This document shows positions 29,825 to 39,573 of a stretch of 64,000 nt of DNA, piece by piece. Where the stretch lies: NCBI RefSeq assembly GCF_001006005.1, contig NZ_CP011254.1:3534001-3598000 (forward strand). Reading direction: 5' to 3'. Each line of letters starts with the position of its first letter. Positions within the stretch are counted from its first letter, which is position 1. This stretch comes from Serratia fonticola (lineage in GTDB: Bacteria; Pseudomonadota; Gammaproteobacteria; Enterobacterales; Enterobacteriaceae). A program made the translations under genes and the position numbers. The notes under the pieces are model-generated. The model had not been told where the DNA came from. It was given only the letters and a program-made list of their open reading frames with translations, and did no database searches.

Positions 29825-30880
29825 ATGAATTACCAAAACGACGACTTACGTATTAAAGAAATCAAGGAACTCCTGCCGCCGGTGGCCCTGTTGGAAAAGT
29901 TTCCGGCTTCGGCTCAGGCAGCAGAGACGGTGTCACTGGCTCGCCAATCGATCCACAACATCCTGCGTGGCAATGACGACCGCCTGTTGGTGGTGATTGG
30001 GCCTTGTTCCATTCATGATACCAAAGCGGCGAAAGAGTATGCCGCGCGCCTGATGACCCTGCGCCAGGAGCTCAACGGTGAGCTGGAAGTGGTGATGCGG
30101 GTCTATTTCGAAAAACCACGTACCACCGTTGGCTGGAAAGGGCTGATCAACGATCCGCAGATGGATAACAGCTTCCAGATTAACGAAGGCCTGCGCCTGG
30201 CGCGTAAGCTGCTGCTCGATATCAATGACGGCGGTTTGCCTGCTGCGGGCGAGTTCCTGGATATGATCACTCCGCAATACCTGGCAGATTTGATGAGCTG
30301 GGGAGCTATCGGTGCACGCACCACGGAATCCCAGGTGCATCGTGAACTGGCCTCTGGCCTGTCTTGCCCGGTGGGCTTCAAAAATGGCACCGACGGCACC
30401 ATCAAGGTCGCGATCGATGCTATCAATGCCGCTGGCGCACCGCACTGTTTCCTGTCCGTCACCAAATGGGGTCATTCCGCGATTGTTAACACCAGCGGCA
30501 ATGGCGACTGCCACATTATTCTGCGTGGCGGCAAAGAGCCAAACTACAGCGCAGCCCATGTGAAAGAAGTGAAAGAGGGTCTGGCCAAAGCGGGCCTGCC
30601 TGCACAGGTGATGATCGACTTCAGCCACGCCAACAGCAGCAAGCAGTTTAAAAAACAGCTGGAGGTGAACGCGGACGTTTGCCAGCAGCTGCGTGGTGGT
30701 GAAAAAGCCATTATCGGGGTGATGATCGAAAGCCACCTGGTGGAAGGAAATCAAAACCTGGAAAGCGGCGAGCCGCTGGTTTACGGCAAAAGCGTGACCG
30801 ATGCCTGTATTGGCTGGGAAGATACCGAAACCGTACTGCGCGATCTGGCCGCAGCGGTGAAGGCGCGCCGTAGCCGATAA
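29825..30880 (+). CDS. aroG: 3-deoxy-7-phosphoheptulonate synthase, Phe-sensitive type
   Basis: A 351-residue enzyme (E. coli 350) for the first step of the shikimate pathway, joining phosphoenolpyruvate and erythrose 4-phosphate. The start MNYQNDDLRIKEIKELLPP matches AroG rather than AroF or AroH. Conserved stretches LLVVIGPCSIHD, FEKPRTTVGWKG and DFSHANSSKQ are present. The ATG at 29825 is preferred to the in-frame GTG directly before it. Confidence 0.96.
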   Translation: MNYQNDDLRIKEIKELLPPVALLEKFPASAQAAETVSLARQSIHNILRGNDDRLLVVIGPCSIHDTKAAKEYAARLMTLRQELNGELEVVMRVYFEKPRTTVGWKGLINDPQMDNSFQINEGLRLARKLLLDINDGGLPAAGEFLDMITPQYLADLMSWGAIGARTTESQVHRELASGLSCPVGFKNGTDGTIKVAIDAINAAGAPHCFLSVTKWGHSAIVNTSGNGDCHIILRGGKEPNYSAAHVKEVKEGLAKAGLPAQVMIDFSHANSSKQFKKQLEVNADVCQQLRGGEKAIIGVMIESHLVEGNQNLESGEPLVYGKSVTDACIGWEDTETVLRDLAAAVKARRSR

Positions 30881-30895
30881 GCTACCCGTGTTTGT

Positions 30896-30920
30896 GGCCC
30901 TGCAGCATTGCTGCGGGGCC
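30896..30920 (+). terminator. aroG terminator hairpin
   Basis: GGCCCTGCAG (30896-30905) pairs with CTGCGGGGCC (30911-30920) with one G-T pair. The following AAGTTTAGTGTGGTTTT is only moderately T-rich. The remaining 30921-31245 shows no gene; a TATACT at 30983-30988 has no good -35 partner. Confidence 0.55.
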
Positions 30921-31245
30921 AAGTTTAGTGTGGTTTTAAGAAATTCCTCATGCAACAATATCACCAGAACAAAATCTGACGTTATACTAATTTTGTAGAG
31001 CTTTCCTCGTTCTGCTGGGCCTTTTCTGATGATAATAAGTCGGTGTTACCGGCTATACTTTTTATTTCCAGGAAACATCTTATTTGGCCCGCCGCGGTTT
31101 TCATCTTGCGTAACTGTTACTCGTTAAACACAATTTGCTCTTGCCGCACGGTATGATTATGATGATGCGTTTTTTACAACCAAAATACCCAATCTAAAAA
31201 TAAGGGCATTATGGTGAATGACTTTAATTTCAGGATGAATAGCTG

Positions 31246-32424
31246 ATGGAAAACAATAGTTCTCGGCATCAAATTTATTTTCGTGGTACGGGTGGGGAGT
31301 ATTTCGCAATCTGGCTGGTTAACATATTACTGACGGCTATTACGTTGGGAATATACTCAGCTTGGGCAACGGTGCGTCGTCGTCGTTATTTTTATGGCAA
31401 TACCGAATTGAATGGCGACCGCTTTGATTACCACGCGCAGCCAATGCAAATCCTCAAGGGCCGTCTGCTGGTGATCGGCGCCGTGATCCTGTTCTATATT
31501 CTTTTATTTATCAACCCATTGCTTGGTATGGTAGCCATGCTGGCACTCCTTGCGTTGATCCCTTGGATTATTATCCGTAGCTGGCGTTATAACGCGATTA
31601 TGTCTAGCTATCGTGGTGTTCGCTTCAATTACTTATGCCAAACCGGGCGCGCCTACTGGGTATTACTGTTCTGCCCGATACTGCTAGTGATTGGTCTGTA
31701 TGCGGTTATGATCGTATTGGGTGTGATTGGCAGCAGTTTGGGCAGCCCGACTGCGATCATTGTGTTGGCAGCTATTACGGTCATCCTGTTTGTGCCGATG
31801 CTGGCCGCAATCAATGGTATCTTGGCGACCCTGCAACATGATCTGTATGTGAACAACCTACGTTTTGGCACTTCACCATTTGTGGCCAAATTCAAGAAAG
31901 CGGAGTTCATTAAGATTGCGCTGTTCAGCCTGCTGATCTTCTTGCCATTCCTGGTCATCGCCTTGGTATTGGTTGGCTCATTCTTTGTCAGCTTATTCCA
32001 AATGGCGCTGTTTGGCGGGATGTCCGATGCAATGCTGCAAGCCCAGATGGCAAATAATATTGGTAGCCTGTTCATGATGATGTTGGTGCTGTTGCTAGGT
32101 GTGATGGTGTCCAGCAGTTATATGGTTGTCGCTCAGCGTAACTACGTGTTTAACCAAACCACCTTGCAAGGTGAGGTTAAACTGCGTTCTTCCATGCAGA
32201 CTCTGCCGTATATGGGACTGTTGATCACCAACAGCCTGATCACCGTGTTCTCATTGGGCCTTGCAGCCCCGGTGGCTCACGTACGTCATGCTCGCTATAT
32301 TGCTGAGTCAACTCAGGTTGAAGGCGATCTGTCGCTGTTGTCGGTACAGGCTCATCACGATACGGCCAATACCGCTATCGCTGAAGAAGCCGTACAGGCG
32401 CTCGATCTGAGCACCAGTTTTTGA
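31246..32424 (+). CDS. DUF898 (YjgN) family membrane protein
   Basis: A 392-residue inner-membrane protein related to E. coli YjgN, with about eight predicted membrane spans. Family hallmarks are the N-terminal FRGTGGEYFAIWLVN, ITLGIYSAWATVRRRRYFYG, and two further repeats of that type (RSWRYNAIMSSYRGVRF; SLGLAAPVAHVRHARYI). Function is unknown. An M48 metalloprotease starts ten bases after its stop, so the two are probably one operon and may work together. In E. coli this place between aroG and gpmA has no such genes. Confidence 0.88.
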   Translation: MENNSSRHQIYFRGTGGEYFAIWLVNILLTAITLGIYSAWATVRRRRYFYGNTELNGDRFDYHAQPMQILKGRLLVIGAVILFYILLFINPLLGMVAMLALLALIPWIIIRSWRYNAIMSSYRGVRFNYLCQTGRAYWVLLFCPILLVIGLYAVMIVLGVIGSSLGSPTAIIVLAAITVILFVPMLAAINGILATLQHDLYVNNLRFGTSPFVAKFKKAEFIKIALFSLLIFLPFLVIALVLVGSFFVSLFQMALFGGMSDAMLQAQMANNIGSLFMMMLVLLLGVMVSSSYMVVAQRNYVFNQTTLQGEVKLRSSMQTLPYMGLLITNSLITVFSLGLAAPVAHVRHARYIAESTQVEGDLSLLSVQAHHDTANTAIAEEAVQALDLSTSF

Positions 32425-32434
32425 GTAAAGACTG

Positions 32435-33469
32435 ATGATCCTTGAAGGACACTATCAGTGCCCTGGCCGGGCCGCCCAACAGGCGGCCCGGCTGCTGTTA
32501 AACGATATGGGCGACGGGGTAACGCTGCAATATGATGGCGAACATCGCTATTTTTCTTTAGCGCAAATTACCGTTTCCGAGTCATTGGGTCGCATTCCGC
32601 TGACCCTGACTTTCCCAGACGGTGGCCGGTTTGTGCCCGCCGATGACGCGTCATTCCGCCAGTGGTTTTATCAACGCCGTTCACCGGGGTTGGTGCACCG
32701 CTTAGAGCGTTATAAGCGTGGCGTGTTGCTGACGTTGTTGCTAACCGTTCTGTTGACCCTGGTTTATGTTTTCCTGGTTCTCCCTTGGGCGAGCAGTGAA
32801 ATCGCCATGCGCATTCCTACCGCGGCCGAACAGAAACTGGGTAAACATACGCTCGATTTCCTGCAAACCAGTGGCTTCAAGCCGTCGCAATTGCCCACCG
32901 AGAAACAGCAGGCGATACAGAAGCTATTCCTGCAGGTGATGCCGGAGCAGATGCGGCACGAGCGCACTCCGCTCAAGTTGAAATTGCTGGCGGTGCCAGA
33001 GGTTGCCAATGCGTTCATGTTACCTGACGGGACTTTGGTGATCACCGACGATCTGGCCAAGTTGGCGACCAATGACGACGGTCTGGCTGCGGTGATGCTC
33101 CATGAAATGGGGCATCATGCGTACCGTCATCCCATGCGCATGGTGGTGCGTTCATCCCTGGTGGCACTGACGTTTATGTGGATGACCGGCGATGTCAGCG
33201 GCATTGGTGATACCTTGCTGCAATCAGCCTCATTTATGCATGAAATGCAGTTCTCCCGCAGCGTGGAGCGTGAGGCAGACGACTGGGCAATCGCAGAAAT
33301 GCAACGCCAGGGGCGTTCGTTATTGGCGATGGAAGATCTTTACCGCGCATTGCAACAGGCGGCAAGTACGTCAACCGTGGCACTAGAGGTGCCGGAGTGG
33401 TTAAGTACCCATCCAGGGATGCAGGCGCGTTTGCAGGCTATCGAAGCGGCCAGGATCAAAGAGCAATAA
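32435..33469 (+). CDS. M48 family metallopeptidase with N-terminal DUF898-partner domain
   Basis: A 344-residue protein. The first about 90 residues form a small unrecognised domain, a membrane segment spans about 97-117, and the rest is a zinc protease domain with the HExxH motif at residues 223-227 (MLHEMGHHAYRH) and a downstream glutamate in SVEREADDWAIAEM. The topology puts the protease in the periplasm. Co-transcription with the DUF898 protein suggests an envelope quality-control pair (inference). A strong terminator follows. Confidence 0.88.
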   Translation: MILEGHYQCPGRAAQQAARLLLNDMGDGVTLQYDGEHRYFSLAQITVSESLGRIPLTLTFPDGGRFVPADDASFRQWFYQRRSPGLVHRLERYKRGVLLTLLLTVLLTLVYVFLVLPWASSEIAMRIPTAAEQKLGKHTLDFLQTSGFKPSQLPTEKQQAIQKLFLQVMPEQMRHERTPLKLKLLAVPEVANAFMLPDGTLVITDDLAKLATNDDGLAAVMLHEMGHHAYRHPMRMVVRSSLVALTFMWMTGDVSGIGDTLLQSASFMHEMQFSRSVEREADDWAIAEMQRQGRSLLAMEDLYRALQQAASTSTVALEVPEWLSTHPGMQARLQAIEAARIKEQ

Positions 33470-33471
33470 AA

Positions 33472-33498
33472 AAGCCCCCGGCTCAACACCGGGGGCTT
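33472..33498. terminator. bidirectional terminator between M48 gene and gpmA
   Basis: AAGCCCCCGG and CCGGGGGCTT form a perfect 10-bp stem. T-runs exist on both sides: TTGTTGCTTTTT on the plus strand and six T on the minus strand. It serves both converging genes. Confidence 0.92.
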
Positions 33499-33519
33499 GT
33501 TGCTTTTTAGGGGCGAAAC

Positions 33520-34272
33520 TTACTTCGCTTTACCCTGGTTGGCGACGGCCGCAGCTTTGGCTGCAATCTCATCGGCATTACCCAGGTAGTAACGCTTGAT
33601 TGGCTTGAAGTTCTCATCGAACTCATACACCAACGGCACGCCGGTTGGGATGTTCAGCTCGAGGATTTCGTCTTCGCTCAGGTTATCCAGATATTTCACT
33701 AGCGCACGCAGGGAGTTACCGTGAGCCGCGACGATCACGCGCTCGCCGCTCTTGATGCGTGGCAGGATCTCTTCGTCCCAGTAAGGGATAACGCGATCGA
33801 TGGTCAGCGCCAGGCTTTCGGTCAGCGGCAACTCTTTGTCGCTCAGCGCCGAATAACGCGGATCGTGACCCGGGTAGCGCTCATCTTCTTTGGTCAGCTC
33901 TGGTGGAGTGACTGCGAAGCCGCGGCGCCATTGCTTGACCTGCTCGTCACCGTATTTTTCTGCGGTTTCAGCCTTGTTCAGACCCTGCAGCGCGCCATAA
34001 TGGCGTTCGTTCAGCTTCCAGGACTTTTCGGTAGGCAGCCAGGCCTGGTCCAACTCGTCCAGAATGTTCCACAGAGTGTGGATAGCACGCTTCAGTACGG
34101 AGGTGTAAGCGAAATCGAAAGAGAAGCCTTCGTCTTTCAACAGCTTGCCCGCTGCTTTTGCTTCGGTACGGCCTTTGTCGGACAGATCGACATCATACCA
34201 ACCGGTGAAGCGGTTTTCGTTGTTCCACTGGCTTTCGCCGTGGCGCACCAGAACCAGCTTAGTTACAGCCAT
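33520..34272 (-). CDS. gpmA: 2,3-bisphosphoglycerate-dependent phosphoglycerate mutase
   Basis: A 250-residue glycolytic enzyme that interconverts 3- and 2-phosphoglycerate. The phosphohistidine motif [11 protein letters not shown] has His11, and the second catalytic His lies in [13 protein letters not shown]. Length equals E. coli GpmA. AAGGAG precedes the ATG. A near-consensus Fur box lies 32 bases upstream; gpmA is known to be Fur-controlled in E. coli. Confidence 0.97.
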   Translation of the reverse strand: MAVTKLVLVRHGESQWNNENRFTGWYDVDLSDKGRTEAKAAGKLLKDEGFSFDFAYTSVLKRAIHTLWNILDELDQAWLPTEKSWKLNERHYGALQGLNKAETAEKYGDEQVKQWRRGFAVTPPELTKEDERYPGHDPRYSALSDKELPLTESLALTIDRVIPYWDEEILPRIKSGERVIVAAHGNSLRALVKYLDNLSEDEILELNIPTGVPLVYEFDENFKPIKRYYLGNADEIAAKAAAVANQGKAK

Positions 34273-34303
34273 AGCTTAACTCCTTAATAATCTGAAGGTT
34301 TAA

Positions 34304-34318
34304 TGATAACGAATATCA
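34304..34318 (-). promoter_or_regulatory. Fur box upstream of gpmA
   Basis: TGATAACGAATATCA matches the 7-1-7 Fur consensus TGATAAT-N-ATTATCA at 12 of 14 positions, with the extended palindrome ATGATA-N5-TATCAT. Confidence 0.75.
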
Positions 34319-34555
34319 TTATATTCCGCTGCTACTTACTCGGCAATCGATATACCCGTGAATATATCCACTAAAAGGCGAGGGTTTCGTACGACATGCG
34401 ACATTGTCTAACCCTTACTGCCACTGGGCATAGTGTTAACCATAGCCAATTTTTGGCCGCAGGGTAAGAGGGGCGCAAAGGAAAAAGCTGAATCGTTCAG
34501 GCTGGTCGAAGGGCGCGAATGAGAGCTATTCACTCGCGCCACAGCGTTAATGCGA

Positions 34556-34894
34556 TCAGGCGGTTTTTTTCAGGCAGCTACTCATGAAGGTTTTGCGCTC
34601 GTCACCTTTCAGGCTCTTTTTAGCGGCGTCGGCATTACAGTCTTTCATCTTCTGCTGCTGCGGCGTCAGGGCCTTCTCGGTATGGTGGCCTTCGGCCTTC
34701 AGGCAGGTGCTCATGAAGGTGGTGCGGTCAGAACCTTTCAGCGATTGGGTGGTAGCCTGTTGATTACAATCGGTCATGCGTTTTTGCTGGGCAGCCTGCG
34801 CCGGAGAAGGCGTTTTTGCTGCGGTGTCGGCAGCCATCAGGTTGGTGCTCAGCAGTAAACCTGCCAGTAATGGAAGTGCAGTGATCAGACGCAT
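34556..34894 (-). CDS. psiF: PsiF family phosphate-starvation-inducible periplasmic protein
   Basis: A 112-residue secreted protein. Signal peptide ends near Ala21 (LLLSTNLMA before ADTAAK). Two PsiF repeats follow: KRMTDCNQQATTQSLKGSDR with FMSTCLKAEG, and KMKDCNADAAKKSLKGDERK with FMSSCLKKTA. Each repeat has two cysteines that may form disulfides. In E. coli psiF is next to phoA, not here. Function is unknown. I could not find a clear Pho box upstream. Confidence 0.9.
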   Translation of the reverse strand: MRLITALPLLAGLLLSTNLMAADTAAKTPSPAQAAQQKRMTDCNQQATTQSLKGSDRTTFMSTCLKAEGHHTEKALTPQQQKMKDCNADAAKKSLKGDERKTFMSSCLKKTA

Positions 34895-35046
34895 TAGGTG
34901 TTCCTTCAGCTATTGAACGGCCAACGGGCCGAAAATTGTGATATCACTCACGGACTTGTGCATACCACGGTAGCCTGATTCTAGTGCGGGGATGGCAATA
35001 AGGAAAGGTAACGGCCTGGGGGCGCAATGTAAGCAATTATAACAAT

Positions 35047-35076
35047 CACGCCCCTTACCGCATGACAAGGGGCGTG
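35047..35076 (-). terminator. gal operon terminator hairpin
   Basis: CACGCCCCTT and AAGGGGCGTG form a perfect 10-bp stem six bases past the galM stop. On the minus strand it is followed by ATTGTTATAATT, a modest T-run. Confidence 0.55.
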
Positions 35077-35081
35077 GCGGC

Positions 35082-36125
35082 TCAGATAGGAATAAGCTGA
35101 TAGTGCGTTGCGCTCTGATAACGCTGGCCAGGTTGTAGCCAACAATCCGGCTGTGGCCATTCGGGATGGTTCGGGCTGTCCGGCAGGAACTCGCTTTCTA
35201 GCGCCACCCCGGCGTAATTTTGGTAGCTACCACCGTCACGCGCAGGTGTGCCACCCAGATAATTGCCGCTGTATAGCTGGAGCGCTGGTGCGGTGGTGAA
35301 TACCGTCATCGCGACCTTGCCGTCTGCAGACCACAGGTGAGCCGCCGGGCTTGCCAACCCGTGGCAGGTATCGTGCAACAGGTAAGCATGGTCGTAACCC
35401 TTTACCCGTTGCTGATCGCGGTCGCGCAATAAATCTTGCTGCAGGGTCTTCGGCTGGCGGAAATCCATCCCTGTGCCTGCAACCGCCGTCAGATCGGCAC
35501 TGGGGATGCCATCGCCATCTACGGGCAGATAACGGTCGGCGAACAGCTGCAAGCGCTGTTGTCGGGCGTCGTGGCCTGCACCATCCAGATTGAAATAGGC
35601 ATGGTTGGTCAGATTGACCGGGCAGGCGCGATCGGTCTGTGCCTGATACTCAATCTCCAGCCGGTGATCGGCGGTGAGTCGATAAGTCAGCGTTACGTCG
35701 AGGTTGCCAGGGAAGCCCTGGTCGCCGTCTGGTGAATGGAGCTGATAAATCACCTGCTGCTCATCCTGCTTCACAATCTGCCAGCGGCGAGCGTGGAAGC
35801 CGTTTGGCCCGCCGTGCAACTGATGCTCCCCTTGATTGGCGATCAGCGGGTGTGGCTTGCCATCGATGCTCAGGCTGGCATGTGCAATACGGTTGGCATA
35901 GCGCCCGACCGTGGCCCCGAGATAAGCTCCCTGATGCAGGTAGTCCTGCGGGGTTTGGCATCCCAGCAGCAACTCACGTTGTTCCCCTGATTTTAAGGGC
36001 AGCACGGCGGAAAGCCAGGTTGCGCCCCAATCCATAAACGTGACCGTCATTCCCGCGGCATTTCGCAGGGTGGTGAGAATAAAGGGCTGGCCGTCTGGGG
36101 CAACGGCGGAATTATCGCTCAGCAT
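35082..36125 (-). CDS. galM: galactose mutarotase (aldose 1-epimerase)
   Basis: A 347-residue enzyme that interconverts alpha and beta galactose. Motifs include [26 protein letters not shown] with the catalytic His, and the late [17 protein letters not shown] with the catalytic Glu. The ATG at 36125 ([12 protein letters not shown]) overlaps galK by seven bases. The open frame runs further upstream in galK's shadow, but that part is not family-like. Last gene of galTKM. Confidence 0.95.
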   Translation of the reverse strand: MLSDNSAVAPDGQPFILTTLRNAAGMTVTFMDWGATWLSAVLPLKSGEQRELLLGCQTPQDYLHQGAYLGATVGRYANRIAHASLSIDGKPHPLIANQGEHQLHGGPNGFHARRWQIVKQDEQQVIYQLHSPDGDQGFPGNLDVTLTYRLTADHRLEIEYQAQTDRACPVNLTNHAYFNLDGAGHDARQQRLQLFADRYLPVDGDGIPSADLTAVAGTGMDFRQPKTLQQDLLRDRDQQRVKGYDHAYLLHDTCHGLASPAAHLWSADGKVAMTVFTTAPALQLYSGNYLGGTPARDGGSYQNYAGVALESEFLPDSPNHPEWPQPDCWLQPGQRYQSATHYQLIPI

Positions 36126-37270
36126 AGGCCGGATCCTTGTGAAGCTTTGCAGACGTAGAAGGTTTCTTGCAGGCCGTTGGTTCGCAATGGATATTCGCGA
36201 GCTACCGCCGTACGTACCGACTCTACCAGATCCTGCGGCATCAGGGCCACGATGCAACCCCCAAAGCCCCCTCCGGTCATGCGCACACCGCCACGATCGC
36301 CAATGACCTCTTTAACAATCTCGACCAGCGTATCGATAGGGGGCACGGTGATGGCAAAGTCATCACGCATCGACGCGTGCGATTCGGCCATCAGTTTGCC
36401 CATCAGCTTCAGGTTGCCAGCGGCCAAGGCATCGGCAGCGGCCAAGGTGCGATCGTTTTCGGTGATCACATGGCGCGCCCGTTTGGCCACGATCGGATCC
36501 AGTTCATGCATGATCGGGAAAAACAGATCCGGGCTGACGTCGCGCAGCGCCTTGACGCCGAAGAAGCGAGCTGCCGCTTCGCACTGTTGCCGGCGGGTGT
36601 TGTATTCGCTGTCAACCAGGCCGCGTTTGACGTTGGAGTTGATGATCACCACCGCGACATCGGCTGGCATTGGCACCGCCCGAGTTTCCAAAGAGCGGCA
36701 GTCGATCAGCAGGGCGTGGTCTTTCTTGCCCAACGCAGAAATCAGCTGATCCATAATGCCGCAGTTGCAGCCGACAAACTGGTTTTCTGCTTCCTGGCCA
36801 TTGAGCGCCAGCGCTACGCCGTCCAACGGCAATTGATAGAGCGCCTGCAACACCTGCCCGACGGCAACTTCCAGTGAGGCGGAAGAGCTAAGCCCGGCGC
36901 CCTGCGGGACGTTGCCGCTGATCACCAGATCGGCACCGCCAAAACTGGCATCGCGGGTCTGCAGGTGTTTCACCACGCCGCGTACATAATCGGCCCAGCG
37001 CAGATTGGCGTGGCTGACGATCGGCTCATCCAGCGAAAACTGATCCTGCTGGTTCTCGTAATCGGCGGCCAATACGCGGATCTGGCGATCGTTACGTGGA
37101 GCTCCGCTGATCACGGTTTGATAATCAATGGCGCAGGGCAGGACGAAGCCGTCGTTGTAATCGGTGTGTTCACCGATCAGATTGACTCGGCCCGGAGCCT
37201 GGATCGTCAGGGTGGGTGCGTAGCCAAAGTGTTCGGTAAACAGGGCTTGGGTAAGTTGTTTTAGACTCAT
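36119..37270 (-). CDS. galK: galactokinase
   Basis: A 383-residue GHMP kinase that phosphorylates galactose at C1. Signature [19 protein letters not shown] binds galactose, and [15 protein letters not shown] binds ATP; the third motif [11 protein letters not shown] is near the end. It overlaps galT by one base and galM by seven, giving a tightly coupled operon. Confidence 0.97.
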   Translation of the reverse strand: MSLKQLTQALFTEHFGYAPTLTIQAPGRVNLIGEHTDYNDGFVLPCAIDYQTVISGAPRNDRQIRVLAADYENQQDQFSLDEPIVSHANLRWADYVRGVVKHLQTRDASFGGADLVISGNVPQGAGLSSSASLEVAVGQVLQALYQLPLDGVALALNGQEAENQFVGCNCGIMDQLISALGKKDHALLIDCRSLETRAVPMPADVAVVIINSNVKRGLVDSEYNTRRQQCEAAARFFGVKALRDVSPDLFFPIMHELDPIVAKRARHVITENDRTLAAADALAAGNLKLMGKLMAESHASMRDDFAITVPPIDTLVEIVKEVIGDRGGVRMTGGGFGGCIVALMPQDLVESVRTAVAREYPLRTNGLQETFYVCKASQGSGLC

Positions 37271-38319
37271 TATTTCACTCCGGCTTCGCGGTAATGGATA
37301 TCACTGACCGCACGCAGGCGTTCAGCGGCTTGTTCTGCGGTCAGGTCGCGTTGGGTTTCCGCCAGCATTTCATAGCCCACCATAAATTTGCGCACCGTGG
37401 CGCTGCGTAGTAACGGCGGGTAGAAGTGGGCATGCAGTTGCCAGTGGCGGTTATCGGCCTGGTTGAAGGGCGCGCCGTGCCAGCCCATGGAATAAGGGAA
37501 AGAGCATTGGAACAGGTTGTCATAGCGGCTGGTGAGTTTCTTCAGCGCGATGGCCAGATCGCGGCTTTGTGCTGCACTAAGGTCGGTCAGGCGTTGTACC
37601 GGCGCTTTTGGCAGCAACAGCGTTTCAAATGGCCAGGCTGCCCAGTAAGGGACAACCGCCAACCAGTGCTCGGTTTCCACCACCGTACGGCTACCATCGG
37701 CCTGCTCGCGCTGAGCATAGTCCACCAGCATGGCGGATTGATGCTGGCTGAAATACTCCTGTTGCAGGCGATCTTCTCGTTCGGCTTCATTCGGTAGGAA
37801 GCTGTTGGCCCATACCTGACCGTGTGGATGAGGATTGGAACAGCCCATCGCGGCCCCTTTATTTTCAAACACCTGCACCCAGGGGTAGCTGCGCCCCAGA
37901 TCGGCGGTCTGTTCCTGCCAGGTGGCGATCACCTGCTCCAGCGCGGGTAGCGTCAGCTGCGGTAGCGTTTTACTGTGATCGGGGGAGAAGCAGATCACCC
38001 GGCTGGTGCCACGGGCACTTTGGCAACGCATCAGTGGATCGTCACTTTCCGGTGCCTGCGGGGTATCTTGCATTAGTGCGGCAAAATCATTGGTGAACAC
38101 GTAGGTGCCCGGATAGTCAGGGTTTTTATCACCGGTCACGCGCGTGTTGCCGGGGCAAAGGAAGCAGTCAGGATCGTGGGCTGGCAGTGTTTCCTGAGCG
38201 GGGGATTCCTGCTGGCCCTGCCACGGGCGTTTGGCCCGGTGCGGAGATACCAGCACCCATTGCCCGGTAAGGGGATTAAAACGGCGATGTGGATGATCGA
38301 TAGGATTGAAATCAGGCAT
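37270..38319 (-). CDS. galT: galactose-1-phosphate uridylyltransferase
   Basis: A 349-residue enzyme (E. coli 348) that exchanges UMP between UDP-glucose and galactose 1-phosphate. The active site [11 protein letters not shown] holds the nucleophilic histidine. The N-terminus [20 protein letters not shown] is typical. In E. coli galE precedes galT; here galT is first in the operon, 31 bases after a GalR operator. Confidence 0.97.
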   Translation of the reverse strand: MPDFNPIDHPHRRFNPLTGQWVLVSPHRAKRPWQGQQESPAQETLPAHDPDCFLCPGNTRVTGDKNPDYPGTYVFTNDFAALMQDTPQAPESDDPLMRCQSARGTSRVICFSPDHSKTLPQLTLPALEQVIATWQEQTADLGRSYPWVQVFENKGAAMGCSNPHPHGQVWANSFLPNEAEREDRLQQEYFSQHQSAMLVDYAQREQADGSRTVVETEHWLAVVPYWAAWPFETLLLPKAPVQRLTDLSAAQSRDLAIALKKLTSRYDNLFQCSFPYSMGWHGAPFNQADNRHWQLHAHFYPPLLRSATVRKFMVGYEMLAETQRDLTAEQAAERLRAVSDIHYREAGVK

Positions 38320-38349
38320 TGCGCTTCCTTTATCTCGCGACGGGGCTAG

Positions 38350-38365
38350 TTGTAATCGCTTTCAC
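38350..38365 (-). promoter_or_regulatory. GalR/GalS operator, internal (OI-like)
   Basis: On the minus strand GTGAAAGCGATTACAA fits the gal operator pattern GTGKAANCGNTTNCAC at all but two positions. Its centre is about +52 from the predicted start site, as in E. coli (+53.5). Confidence 0.75.
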
Positions 38366-38415
38366 CTGCTGTGTGACCGACTTTAGCCGAGTGCATTTTG
38401 GAAAATAATGGCTAG

Positions 38416-38458
38416 AAGATAGCACGGTCGCGGTGAGAAAAAGGTGATCTAGCGCGAA
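38416..38458 (-). promoter_or_regulatory. gal P1 promoter with class II CRP site
   Basis: On the minus strand an extended -10 TGCTATCTT (38424-38416) predicts a start near 38409. A CRP-like site with one good half (TAGATCACC) is centred near 38450.5, that is at -41.5, exactly the E. coli gal P1 geometry. No good -35 element is seen, as expected for a CRP-dependent promoter. Confidence 0.65.
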
Positions 38459-38460
38459 AA

Positions 38461-38476
38461 ATGGAATCGCTTACAT
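38461..38476 (-). promoter_or_regulatory. GalR/GalS operator, external (OE-like)
   Basis: On the minus strand ATGTAAGCGATTCCAT matches the gal operator pattern at 14 of 16 positions and resembles E. coli OE. Its centre is near -59.5, and 111 bases from the internal operator, fitting DNA looping. Confidence 0.75.
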
Positions 38477-38527
38477 CGATTGAGGCTTTAATCCGGTTGA
38501 GGTAGGTAAGGCGGTGGGGTTGGTTAA

Positions 38528-38543
38528 GTGGTAGCGATTACAC
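38528..38543 (+). promoter_or_regulatory. third GalR/GalS operator-like site
   Basis: GTGGTAGCGATTACAC has one mismatch to the gal operator pattern and closely resembles E. coli OI. It lies 67 bases beyond the OE-like site and 40 bases past the end of the CPBP gene. Confidence 0.7.
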
Positions 38544-38582
38544 GATGCAGGCTGGCAGTGAAATCTGCCAGCCTGTAGGGGA

Positions 38583-39401
38583 CTAATATTGGTAAGCCGG
38601 GTAGGTAAAGAACAGCAAATGGACCAGATTTAGCCCAAAGTGGAAGAGAATGGGCACCCACAGGCGGCCGCTCCACATCCAGGCCAGGCCATAAATCACC
38701 CCCGCCAGCGTGGCAAATGCCATCATCAACGTGCCGCCAGCAAAGTGAGCGGCACCAAACAGCAGGGCGGTGATAATCAGTGCCGGATAGGCACCCAGCC
38801 ACTGGCGCAGGCGCTGTTGCAAATAGCCACGGAACAGCGCTTCTTCTGCCATCGAAACAAAAAACAGGTTGGCCATAATGAAAGCCAGGATCCAGGAGGG
38901 CAGGTGCAACTCAACTTTGAGCCCACCGAGCGCCACCGCCAACAGCAACACAGCAGGTACGCAGAGCACCAGGATCAGCCAGGCGCTGAGGCCTACTTGT
39001 TTGTCGGGTTTACCCGCGTTAAACAGCGTTGGCAGGCAGGCTACCAGCAGAAAGGGCACCAGTGCCTTATCGAAGTTGTAATACATGGAATACAGCGAGC
39101 TCATCGGGCCCACTTTGTCCTGATCGACCATCAATTGGTTATTGAAGCCCGGTATCAGGTGATAAAACAGCGCAATTGAGCAGGCGACTAAAAACACTTC
39201 CAGCGCGAGCGTGATGCTGCGCTGTTGGCGATAATGCTGATGAAGCCAGATGGCAATGGCGATAACAGCCAGATAACCCAGCCCGACGGGCGTCAGGATA
39301 TGATGGTAAATCCCCATTGCGGCGGCCGCAGCCAATACTACCGAGGCAATCAGCCGATTAAATGGCAAAAAAAACAACGAAGCCGAAAGTACGCCCCACA
39401 T
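38583..39401 (-). CDS. CPBP family intramembrane glutamic endopeptidase
   Basis: A 272-residue membrane protein with about eight spans. The three CPBP motifs are present in order: EExxxR in MAEEALFRGYLQQRL, the FGAAHFAGG histidine motif, and FHFGLNL near the end. Family members cleave within membranes and are used in CaaX processing or bacteriocin self-immunity; the substrate here is unknown. It takes the place of galE between gal and mod. No partner gene is visible. Confidence 0.9.
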   Translation of the reverse strand: MWGVLSASLFFLPFNRLIASVVLAAAAAMGIYHHILTPVGLGYLAVIAIAIWLHQHYRQQRSITLALEVFLVACSIALFYHLIPGFNNQLMVDQDKVGPMSSLYSMYYNFDKALVPFLLVACLPTLFNAGKPDKQVGLSAWLILVLCVPAVLLLAVALGGLKVELHLPSWILAFIMANLFFVSMAEEALFRGYLQQRLRQWLGAYPALIITALLFGAAHFAGGTLMMAFATLAGVIYGLAWMWSGRLWVPILFHFGLNLVHLLFFTYPAYQY

Positions 39402-39573
39402 GATAGCTATCCCTTTAAAATAGATACACGGCGCTCAATGCCGGAAGTCCGGCGTGTTAATGTCTGGTTAAATGAGCACTAATTGGGATAGTAGCACAAG
39501 CTAGCGCTAGTAAAGGTCGGGACAGTAGTTAATCGTGCTTATAACGGCTAACTAGCTGTTTCTAATTGTGCTG

